Assembly (NCBI GenBank): GCA_007449985.2
Contig: VIIQ02000001.1
Coordinates: 700,001 to 764,000 of the forward strand
Reading direction: 5' to 3'
Length of the DNA: 64,000 nt
Origin: Desmodesmus armatus
Taxonomy: Eukaryota; Chlorophyta; Chlorophyceae; Sphaeropleales; Scenedesmaceae
The notes under the pieces are model-generated. The model had not been told where the DNA came from. It worked only from the letters and a program-made list of their open reading frames with translations, and ran no database searches. Of the stretch, positions 37,285 through 47,400 are shown piece after piece. Position 1 is the stretch's first letter. Each line of letters opens with the position of its first letter. The translations under genes were made by a program, and so were the position numbers.

Positions 37285-37592
37285 CTGGGTGGGATTCAAG
37301 TCAACAGGCCCTGGAGGGTTGGTGGCAGCCTGCCGTCAGTTGAACTGCTGTGTCCAGGTGGTGAGCCTGGTGCAGATAGTGGTTGTTGTGGACGTGGTGG
37401 TGGTGATCGTGATTGTTGTGGTGCTGAGGTTTTCCATGCGGCATCTTTTCGTTGCATGTTTGCTGCCGCACACGGAGAAGTTGTGGAAGTTGAAAGGGTG
37501 GTTGTGAAAGCAGGCTGAACCACTCTGCTACTGTGTATGTGTTGTTGAACATGCACCTGTCAGTGTACTAATAAGAAAGAGCTGCCGCAAAG

Positions 37593-37597
37593 TGTAA
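37593..37597 (+). terminator. TGTAA motif, possible poly(A) signal
   Basis: TGTAA inside the long G/T-rich tail. It could be an upstream alternative 3' end; the skew continues past it. Confidence 0.3.
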
Positions 37598-38687
37598 TGG
37601 GTGGTGTGGTGTGTACTACCTATCGATTGCATTCTTGGTGAGAACATGTGGTGCCTGCTGTAGGGTCCGGGAGACTATCTTGGAGTGCCTCGTGGGCTGT
37701 GCGAACCCTGTGTTGCACGCTGCGTTTACAGCAGCATCAAGTGCAAGTGCTCTGTCAACTGGGGAGGGGTGTACACACCCCGAAAGTGTGATTGCGGCTG
37801 TGGGGGACGGTGATGGGTTGCTCATGCTGTGTGGGCATCTCCCAAGCTGTGATATCGGCCTGTTTGGAAGCAGGGAGATGGGCCCAGCAACAAGTGCTGG
37901 CGCCGGGTTTGTGCACAGATCAATTTGTGGAGCATCCTTGGCGACGGTGCTCAGAGGCTGCGGCCTGTCTGGAAACACCCATTAGTCATTGTGTGCAACA
38001 TGCAGCCTGTGCCGTGGCCTTCCAAGCATGCTTTGGAAGCTGGGCCAAGTTGTGGATGCTGTCACCCTTGCTTACTTCACTATTGTTACAATGTTATTAT
38101 TGGCTGCTGTATATACCACTTACTATGCACAGTAGGAGCGTGTGCAGTTGTAGTACACAATTATTTAAAATTACTTGTGGGTTCTGTTGCGTGGTGTATG
38201 TATAAGCTCGCTTGTGGTGGATGTGCAGCCATCGACTGTATGATGGCTTGTTTGGCTGGGTTGAATGTTTCACAAGTTTTGTGATTCATACAACTGTGTC
38301 AGACTGTGGCCCTTGTGACAATGTTAGAACAAATTGTGCTGCGTCACGCCACTCTTTGCAATCCTTGCAAGAGTGGGGCAGCTGTGCTGTACTGTATGCA
38401 AGGGAACTCGAGCCAGCATGAAGGGCGCACTTTTACCCAGTGGCTGGTTCGGAGTATTCAGCTGTCTCAGCCCTGTGACACTCAGTGTCATCTCAGCATG
38501 CTGTTGGTGGGAAGGTGTCGTATGCATGGTGGAAGGGGAGGGGGTGCCCGTCTGCCCATGCACATGGTGGCAGCCTGTGCAGGGCAACTGCACGGACCTC
38601 GTGCCTTGTGCTCAGCCATGGGCACTCATGCTTCCGTGGTGATTGTGCAACCCTGGACAGTTGTGTCTTGAGTGGATACGTAAGTAT

Positions 38688-38692
38688 TGTAA
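38688..38692 (+). terminator. putative poly(A) signal TGTAA
   Basis: It lies about 60 bp before the switch from G/T-rich to A/C-rich + strand composition at 38.75 kb, the position expected for the end of a + strand transcript. Confidence 0.45.
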
Positions 38693-38752
38693 TGCATGCA
38701 CCCTGTGGTGTTGTGTGCCGGTGTCAGGGGCTTGCACTTGTCACACCCCTGA

Positions 38753-38763
38753 GGGGGGGGGGG
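38753..38763 (+). repeat. G11 homopolymer at the strand-skew switch
   Basis: Eleven consecutive G residues followed directly by an A-rich stretch. It marks the boundary between the + strand tail and the minus-strand OPR 3' flank. Confidence 0.85.
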
Positions 38764-39533
38764 ACAAAACAAAATAAACAAGGAAGGACACAAGGACCAA
38801 GGTACTATCACAAGGCAGGCACCCTGGGGGTACTTGTTCCAGTGCGGGAAGATCTTAGACAGGCACTATAAAGGGAGGGAAGTAAGCCATTGGTCTCACC
38901 ATGGACAGGCTGGCACCAACAGGCTGAGTCACCTTCAATGCAATACAGGAGCTGTCTGACACCCAATCAGGCATCTAGCACAGTCCTCACACCACACTGT
39001 CTGTCATAGGAGGGACCTCCCCCCGGCATGCAGTCCAAGGTGTCCGCATGCGCAAAGAAGCCAGGATGGTACACCACCTGAACAACACCTGTACACCAGC
39101 TGTGGATAAGCCAGAAACCATGTAGACCGCATCCACTGCACATCCTGCAAACCCTTCAACCGACATCCAATACCACTGTGACAACATCCTCATTGGCCCC
39201 GTACCTGCCAGCAGCAGGTCAGTCAGGAAGCAAAAAGGGGTCGCACTGCACGCAAACAGCAATGCTACAACAGGCTCCAGCCAATCAAGGTACACAAGCG
39301 CATCAAGAAGGGACCTATGCCACGCCCGACCCTACGGGCAGGTTGCGCGCATTCAGGGCGCCTCGCCAGCTGCAGCCCTGCCTTTCGCCCTTCTCATGCA
39401 ACAGCAGCAAGCTCATGAGGCCAACATGGTAGGCTACCATTCCAAGCAACAAGCTTGATACTACTCGCAAGCTCATGAGGCTGCCATGCCAAGCAACAAG
39501 CTTGCTTCTCCTCAGTGCACCATCAGCACAAAC
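38764..39533 (-). other. 3' flank/UTR of the OPR-like gene
   Basis: A/C-rich on the + strand, with no coding support. It contains duplicated pieces of the OPR coding end (see repeat at 39373-39612). Confidence 0.45.
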
Positions 39534-39612
39534 TCAGTGCACCATGCCAGTCCCCCCCTGCCCTTCAGCCTCCTCATGCAACAGCAGCAAGCTCATGAGG
39601 CTGCCATGCTGT
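39373..39612 (-). repeat. Duplicated 3' coding terminus of the OPR-like gene
   Basis: The block encoding LMSLLLLHE near the OPR C-terminus (+ strand 39573-39600) recurs at 39393-39420, exactly 180 bp away and beyond the stop codon. A shorter piece recurs at 39467-39480, with AAGCAACAAGCTTG at about 39443 and 39491. Confidence 0.8.
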
Positions 39613-40097
39613 GATGCCAGGTACCGCAGCGCCCGCACCAACCTCCTCCGCTCCTCCCGGCCCCCTGCCAGCCCTACCCTCAGCCGCCACTGTACAACCA
39701 AGGCCAGTGGCTCTATCACCTTATAACACTTCACCTGGTGCCGCCCACGCATGTGTATCATGCGGCCGAGGGACCACAGCACTAGGGTGAGGTGTTTGGG
39801 GCTTAGGGCGTGGACGTCGGTCAGCACAAGCAGCAGCAGCTGCCAAAGTAGGGGCCAGGGGGGGACCCGCTGCAGTCTGGCACAGGCCCATAAGAGCACT
39901 GCAGCATGGCTGGCTGTAACGACACCTGGCGGCTGCGACGGCTGCAGCGGCGGCTGCTGTGACGGCTGCTGCGGCTGCTGAAGCTGCTGCCCACTTGAGA
40001 CACCTTGGAGGTTTGTCACGATGTGCAGGGCTTCCTGCATTGCGACCCACGCCAAGGGGTGGGGCACCCACTGACTGCTGCCGCCGCTGCTGCTGTA

Positions 40098-40133
<36 letters not shown>

Positions 40134-43100
40134 ACATCCACTGCTGCTGCCTGCACAGCAGGCCTCTGGACTGCTGAGGAGGCCCCCATCAGCTCTGCTG
40201 CTGCCGCCACCACTGCTGCTGTAGCCGCCGCCCCAGTAGCCATCCGTGCTCCAGCCGCCGCTGTCCACGCTGCCGCTGTCACCTTCGGGCCGATCGCTGC
40301 CGCCCGCCTGCAAGTCCCGTGACCCCGCCAACACCATCCTGCGCCTGCGGCTGATCCCATTCTCACCCACTCCCTGCAGACCTGGCGGTTGTCCCGCCCC
40401 TTGGTGCAGCAGGTGAACCTTCAGGGCGGCGGTTGCCTGCCCTACACTGCCCTTGGGCAGGTTGGTGGTGAAGGCGATGCGTGACAGTCCCCTGGCCTGC
40501 AGCGTGACCTCAAGCTCCACGCCCATGCTGTCCCAGAACACCTCCCACCATTCCGTGGTGGGTTTGAGGGGGCTGTGAGAGGCGAGGGCCGCTGCCAGCC
40601 CCACCAACTCGCCTGCAGTGGCCAGCGGCAAAGGCAAAGGCGACATTGAAAACTGAGGGTGTGAAGATTTAATGAGTTGAATGCTTCTAAAAGCAGTTGG
40701 GAGGCAGATGGATGCAATCACTGGAGCCGCTCAGCTGACTACAACCTCAAGGGCACAACACAAACTTGGCATTGGGAGGGGGGTTCCACGACATTTCTGC
40801 CACACTGTTGACACACTTTTGCCACAGATCAAGTTCATCGCCTGCCAGGGTCGACTTTGCTCTCATGCAGGGGGTTGAGCATCACCCACCTGCAGAGCCT
40901 TGCTGCAGGGCAGGCAGACTGTCCCTGTAGAATGCCCGCCACCAAGGCTTGCTGATCCGCCAGCCCAGCCGCCGACAGCCTCCCAACACCTGCGACCGCA
41001 CACACATCCAAACCAAGAGCAGCAATGACCCCCAGCGCAGCACTGAAGCAGCCTGGACCTTGGCTACCAGCCAAAAGCCTGAGCAGTAGCATTCTGAACA
41101 CTGCACGCTGTGTGCGCAAGCACTCCGCTCGCATGCACTCCTGCAAGAAAATACCTTGCACTCCTGCAAACACACACACCGCTGTTGAAACAGTACCTGC
41201 CCCCGCCAAGTGCCTCCAAACCCCCTTCACCTGCAGCAGATCTTCCATGCTGGCCCCCGCCAGCCCCCGCCCCAGGTTAGTCATCAGCTACTGTAGTATT
41301 GGGGCCAGCAGGTGCGGGCGGCCACTGCGGCTGCTCCCGCTCTCTCCCCCTCTCCCTCCGTTCCCCCCCTCCCCCCCCCTTACCTGCAGCAGGTCTGCCA
41401 TGCTGGCCCCCGCCAGTCCCGCCGCCAGATTAGTCATCAAGTACTGCAGTACTGGGGCAGGCAGCCGCAGCCGCAGCCGCCCCAAGCTGTACAGCATCAC
41501 ACACGCGTGACGCATGTCCAGCCCCCCTGAGGCAGCCGCCTGGGTCAGTAGCCGTACGAGGATGGAGGCTTGGCGGAGGGTGGGGGTCCAGTGGAGGGAG
41601 GCAAGGGACCAGAGGGAGACGGTGAGGGAGGCGATGAAGGGGCGGGAGGGGGACAGGGACTGTGCGAGGATGATGCACAGTTGCCCGCCCAGGGCCTACG
41701 CAGCAGGGGTCACCAGCAGCAGATGAAGTGAGAATTATTCAAGATAATGCTGATGGCAAAGAGTACAGTATTCATTATACAGCCATATCAAGAGAGAGAC
41801 TGTGCGAGGATGATGCACAGCTGATCCCCCAGGGCCTGCGTATGGGGATACAAGCACAAGAGGGGGGAGGCCAGTTGGGGGTCGCTCCCTCTGTGCAAAA
41901 ATAGTGGTCTTCTGTGCTGATACCACATCACAGTGAGGGTTTTGGTCTCACATTGTAAGCACAAGCAGCTCATCAGATCAGAGAGTCCAAAAACTGGTGC
42001 GTCCATGCACAGCAACATACACCTGCACATGCTGCTGATCAGCAGGTTTGAAAGGCTAACCCAGACAACCTTCTGTGTCTGTTCACATGGTGTCTGTTTG
42101 TACACCCACATACCTGCACATGCTGCCGATCAAAATGCTAGAAAGTTGATTCAGACAAAATGCTAGAAAGTTGATTCAGACAAACATTTGCGTCTGTTCA
42201 CCTACACACATACCTGCACATGCTGCTGAGGGAGGGCTGCCTTGCCCACAGCCAGGCCCCATAGCAAGTTGGCAATCTCCTGCTGACCCATAGAGGGTAC
42301 CAGCAAAGCCATACTGCTCAGCAGCCAGCTAAACCCCGACAGGCCTGCTGCCTGCACCGTACCACTACTGCCACTGCTACCTCCGCTCCCTCCTCCCACT
42401 GCTGCTGCTGCTGCTGGTGCTGCAGTATGCCTCCCCTGCTGCTGGTGCTGCTGCAGTGGCGCTAGTTGCTCAGGCTGCCTGAACCGCACCCCAAGCCGCG
42501 CAAAACCCCACACGCTGATGCTCAGCTCAAACGGCTTGAACCCCGCCCAGCACCGCCCCGACGCAGCAAGGGCTGCGCTGAGCCATATCGGTGGCAGTGT
42601 AGCGCCGAGCTTGGCCAAACCCCACAGGGTATTGGCTAGGTCAATGGGCTTAAACCCTGGCAGCCGGGCTCCTGATGCTGCAAGGAAGCTGTGCAGAAAT
42701 GAAGGGGGCAGAGGCGTCTGCAGCGCAGCTACTGCCCAGATGAGCTGACTCAAGTTGCGTGGAGGAAACTGCTGTAGCTGCTGCTGCACCTGCAGCAGTG
42801 TCACATGAAGCAGGTCAAGGTTGAAGCAAGCAAGACAACAGGTGTTGCTCTTGCAGGTGTGTCCAAACCGAAGTAAAGCCAACAGGGGACAAACTCAGCT
42901 GCAAGCATGCACATGATATGTGGACCAGCGCAACGCACCACTCACACAGGTACTTTGCACCCAACAAACATTCGTAAATGCCACGTTCCAATTACATTGC
43001 ACTCCATACACAGGAACATGCTACCACGCAGGTATACACCTACACAGTCACAAATCTACATTGAATCTACAATGAATACAGATCTACATTGAATCACAAA

Positions 43101-44112
43101 TCTACATTGCCCACCGCCGGCGCACCTGGTTGAGGTATGCATGGGTCCATGCAAGCGGCAGGCTGTAGCTGCAACGCGCAAAGCACCACAGCACATTGCT
43201 GTACTGCTGAGGCCTGAAGCTGCCTGACAGGGCCAGCTGCAGGGCCAAGCCAGACAGGCAGGCCATGTACTGCTGCTGTACTGCCGTACCGCCTGAACGT
43301 CCGGTACTGCTGCTGTTGTTGTGTCTGTTGCCAGCTGCTAATTTGTCGCTGCTGGGGTTGCTGCTGCAGGGTTCGCTGGGGTTGTTGCCGTGCTGTTTGG
43401 ACGCCTGTGCTGGGTGTGCGGCAGTTGCTGACATCATGTTGTGATACTGCTGTACCTCGAACAGGTGCACAGAGTGAGTGCACAGGGTGCTGAGCAGCAT
43501 GGCGTCGAGCTCTGTGCCGTGTGACTGCAGCAGGGCCAGGCAGTCGGCCCAAGAGGCACAGGCCTTGATCTGCTGGAATAGCACAGGGTCTGGCAGCTGC
43601 TGCTGCATGAACGGCTGCTGCTGTTGTTGGTGCTGCTGGTACGGCAGGGGCTGCTGCTGCAGTTGACGCTCAGGATGAAGAGAGTCCTGAGGGTGATGCT
43701 GGTGGGGCACCGGCTGTTGCTGCTGGGGGTACTGCTGCTGCGGCTGCCACGTGCCACCTGGTGGCAGCAATGGGACAGGTTGTATGCTGAGGTGATCCAG
43801 CTGCTGCTGCTGCTGTAGCTGCTGCTGCAGCAGGTTGGACTGCTCTAGTGGGCCTGTTTGCTGTTGCTGGATCGCCTGCTGCTGCAGCAAGCTGGTTCGT
43901 TGGTGAGGCTCCAGTGACACACTGGCATCACAGCTGTGTGAGCGAGATACTTTGTGCTGCTGTAACTTGTGCGACCTATGGCCCAGCCGTCGCAAAACAG
44001 TGTTGCTGCTGCTGCTGCTGCTGCTGCTACTGCTCTTGCTGCTGCTGTTGAGCTTCCTGCCGTCGTGAAGCACCCAGGCCCAACAGGGATGGCGCAAAGT
44101 ATGACCAGCCAT
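39534..44112 (-). CDS. Octotricopeptide-repeat (OPR)-like organelle RNA-binding protein
   Basis: Probable exons: 44112-43126, 42789-42214, 41695-41384, 41140-about 40990 (or 40890), about 40612-39534; about 1,050 residues. The start is the first ATG after an upstream TTG-initiated extension, and an earlier exon cannot be excluded. The first half is Ser- and Gln-rich (a possible transit peptide plus linker). From about residue 290 there are helical repeats with OPR signatures: LANTLWGLAKLGATLPP and ISVWGFARLG are 38 residues apart, the period that defines OPR, and SNVLWCFARCSYSLP, IANLLWGLAVG, VMLYSLGRL and LVLWSLGRM are further copies. Known OPR proteins bind specific chloroplast or mitochondrial transcripts to aid stability, splicing or translation; the target is unknown. 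The exon 4/5 junction has two phase-compatible solutions. Introns contain copies of exon edges. It diverges from the GCP6-like gene. Confidence 0.8.
41217..41305 (-). pseudogene. Copy of OPR exon 3 end with donor, interrupted by an in-frame stop
   Basis: On the minus strand the sequence repeats the end of exon 3 (LMTNLxxGLAGASMxDLLQ) 153 bp downstream, including a GTGAAG donor at boundary 41231. A TAG replaces the Tyr codon of the original exon, so inclusion would terminate translation. Confidence 0.75.
41798..41850 (-). pseudogene. Copy of OPR exon 3 start with its own acceptor, ending in a stop
   Basis: 140 bp upstream of the real exon 3 acceptor (41695) a copy begins at 41835 after ACGCAG. 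It reads ALGDQLCIILAQSLS and then hits TGA. Its acceptor matches consensus (GCAG) better than the real one (GTAG). Use of it would give a truncated product. Confidence 0.75.
42015..42235 (-). repeat. Tandem copies of the OPR exon 2 splice donor (three copies)
   Basis: The exon 2 end CAGCATGTGCAG|GTATGT (boundary 42214) recurs in the intron at boundaries 42114 (exactly 100 bp on) and 42023 (91 bp further), together with flanking GTGAACAGAC and TTGTCTG motifs. Two of the three keep GTATGT; the third has GTGTATGT. Confidence 0.85.
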
Positions 44113-44438
44113 CAGATCATCTGTTTGAAGACTCCTGGAGGAGCTGCAGGGAAAGGACGTCAACCTCGGAACTCACTTGTGAGTTCAAAGTTGAAGTGAT
44201 CAGTGGTTCAAAGACAGAAGGTCACAACCCACGTCCTGTCAACATCTGCACTAACATGTTGAACATGAAGGGGAAACGGAAAGAGTTTGGCTCCTGCTTT
44301 TGCTTTGGTGGTTACGTAACGACCATTTCAAACATCCTCCTCGAGGGATTCGCTCGGAACTATCCTGTCCTTGTTTGTTGGTTGTGCAGCAATTAAATTT
44401 TGATTTGTGGCAGAAGAAGTAGTCATGCTCTGCTCAAA
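44113..44438. promoter_or_regulatory. Divergent promoter region, OPR-like (-) / GCP6-like (+)
   Basis: 326 bp between the two start codons. It holds both 5' regions; no clear TATA box. It is comparatively A/T-rich near 44390. Confidence 0.5.
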
Positions 44439-47400
44439 ATGACGCCTGCTGATCAACCCATTCACTTCAGTGTGCCAGAGGGCATCAAGCAGCTGGCAAC
44501 CCGTGTATGCAACAGCACGGGGACCGGTTTCTTTCCATCATGCCCAAGCAATGCTCTGGACAGCGCCTGGACCATCCTGCTGGACCTGGACCCCAGCAGA
44601 CAGGTTGGCTGATCACATGCTGCTGATGATCCACTCGACATGCCTGCTGACACAAAATGTTTAGACAGACATACCTGCTAACATAAAAGTCTTTTCATGG
44701 ATATCCATACAGTGTGTCGATGTTTGTTCTGCTTCCTGTAGGCTCTGCCGGATGTACAAGACCGCAGGCAGGCCAACGCAACTGTCATCGCCCAGGTGAG
44801 ACAGCACTGACAAGCTACCCCTGCCCCAAAGGCACGTGGACTGTTGTCACACCATATGGTGTGGACTGGATCTAGCTCTGACACCACCAACCCTGTGTTG
44901 TGCTATGCAGGCTTGTGATGAACTGTGTCAGCAGCACCGGACAGGTGATGCAGCACAGCTGCAGCAGCTTGTACAAGGCTGGCTGAGGTGAGGCACAGTA
45001 CTGATGGTACTCTGGCACGCACGATCACAGTTGCTGTCTCTCGTAGCCCAAACAATCAGCAGCACCTCTCACATCATGCATGATGCCAAAATGATGCTGA
45101 TGAAAGGTGTCTCCGGCGTGTGCTGCCGCTGTACGCCACTGTCACTGAAAGGTGCAGCCATGCTTAGGTCTCCCTCCTTTGAACAGTCATGTCTTGATTC
45201 TTGCTGCAATCCTCACTGCCACACACTTTACCGCCTGCAGTGAAACTCACTACGTCACTAGGGTCGGCGCACAGCATGACCCACAGCCCGTCGCAGCTGC
45301 CAGCCGCTTTGCAGCCGCACCCCTTACAGAGCAGCATGCAGTGCTCTCTCTGCTGCTGGCCCTGCGCGGCAGCTGCCCTGCTTCTCGGCGTTCACTAGCT
45401 GCGCTGCCGGCTCTCGGCAGCAGCCTGCTGAAAGACCTGCAGCAGGAGGCGCAAGCTGCGGCAGCAGCAGCAGCAGCCAGCACCGGCAGCAGCGGCTCTG
45501 GCTGGGTGGCTATGAGTGCACACCCAGAGGAGCTCCTCACCCCCATGCATGAGGCCGCGCCATGTCAGCAGAGACAGCCCGACCCTTCCAGCAGCTGGGT
45601 CTCTCCTGCAGTGGGGGCCATGCAGCTCCTGCAGCAGATGCCGCTTGATGTAGCCGCCCATGCCAGCACACTCAGCCTGCAGCAGCAAGCGGACCAGGAC
45701 GCCCCTGACGAGGTGATGATCGCAGCTGCCTGCGGTGCAGACGCAGACAGCTCAGCAGGCGCACTGCCACCCCTGCAGGGCCCAGCAGCTGCAGCAGTTC
45801 CACTGCCGCTGCTGCAGCAGGTTGCACCACAGATGCAGCGTGCATCCTGCGCCACGCTGCTTGGCCGGCCGCTGCTGCTGCAGCAAAGTCCCCACCCCGG
45901 CCCCCAACTAGCAACAGCGGCAGGCACAGCACTAGTGTTGCCGCAGCTGCCGCTCAAGGCATGGGGGGTGCGCCTGTTAGCTCAGCTGGGCGCCTTGGTT
46001 CAATCGCCCACAGTGCAGCAGCAGCAGAGGCGGCGGTTGCTGTAGCAGCTGCTGCTGCTGTGCAGCCTCGGGTGAAGACCCTGATGGCACTGTCTTCCAA
46101 GACGCCCAGCGAGCACAACACCCTGCTGCGGGGCTCACCCGCAAGCAGCTGCGACAGCAGCAGCGGCAAGGCAAACTGCCGCATAAGCAAGGACGGCGAG
46201 ACGCGGCGAGACAGCGACACAGCGCTGATGCGGGATGTGCGCCCTGCACTGCGCAAGGAGCGGCGGGTTGGCCAGGATGATGGCGGGACATGCACCTTGG
46301 ACAGCGGCAGCAGCAGCCAGGCAGAGGCTGAGTTGGTGTCCACAGCATGCCTTGCCCTGCAGGGGGTTTGGTCAGCAGTGGAAGCCCTGTGGAGGAGGGT
46401 GCTGCAGATGTCGCAGGAGGGCAAGGCTGAGAGGTTCCACAGGTTGGTACCATCTGGGGAGGGAGCAGAAAAGAACCGCTAGGGATGTTCCCCAGCTGTT
46501 GGTACAGCACTGAAGCAGCAACAGCGGCTAGCTGGCAATGCAGCTAATTGACTGCACAATGCTCCGTGCTTGATACTTGCTAGTATGCAGGGTCTTGGTG
46601 GTGGTTGCGACGCATTCCAGTGGGCATGCAACTGACACCTTACATCATGCCAGTGACACTTTCCCCATGTCGTCGTGTCTGTTTGCAGGAAGCGCAGTCT
46701 TTGCAAGCCGGTGGTACAGCAGCAGCTACTCATCAGAGTGCTGCACACTGCCGAACTGCGCCTGCGGCTGAAGGCTTTCCTACAGCACTTCCAGCACGCC
46801 ACAGCCTGCAGCAGCAGCAACAGCAGCACTTATGCCGGCAGCGATGGCAGCAGCAGTAGTGTGAATGCGGCTGCTGCAGAAGCGATCCTGACGGCGTTCG
46901 TGAATGCTGTTGCAGCAGTGCTTGCGGAGCAAGACGCGTCCCTCGCTGCGGGGCAGCTGCGCAGGCTGCGGCAGTTGCAGCAGCAGGGGCGGCGTGTGTC
47001 TCTACTGCAGCTGCTGGTGGTGCAGCGGGAGATGACAGCACAGCTGCAGCAGCTGGCTGAGCTGTGCTGGTGCACAGTGCAGGAATTTGTCGACCAGAAG
47101 ATGTTCCTGAAAGCAAACTCATGTGCGGTCCACGCCACAAGCATGAGCTTGTCTGCCCTGCCAGCCAGCACCCAGACTAGCAGCAGCATGAACTGGCAAG
47201 TGTTGAGGCATGCGCAGGGCAGCGAGCAGGCTTGGGCAGCTGTGGCGGCCTTGCGGGGCGCAGCAGCGGCAGCATACGAGGGGGCGCTGCAGTGGCCGAG
47301 GCAGGGCGAGGCAGCAGCAGCAGCAGGGCTGGCGTGGGCTCCTAGCAGCTGGCAGCTGCGGCAAGGCATTGAAGGGGGGCATGCGCTCCTGGAGCGCTTG

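Larger units (their letters stand above)
30782..38750 (+). other. About 8 kb non-coding, G/T-rich + strand tail
   Basis: No open frame here shows a protein family signature or codon pattern like the neighbouring exons. The + strand is strongly G/T-rich throughout, as in 3' UTRs and introns of + strand genes in this window, and the skew flips at about 38.75 kb. TGTAA occurs at 37593-37597 and 38688-38692. The region is therefore either a very long 3' UTR of the Q-rich gene or one or more separate + strand non-coding transcripts. It contains two sets of ~195-bp repeats and a TTTTTC array. Confidence 0.5.

Noticed and set aside
40083..40140. CTG-rich run as a CRISPR-like or satellite array
   Set aside because: It is the coding polySer/low-complexity part of the OPR-like gene; units are trinucleotides without spacers.
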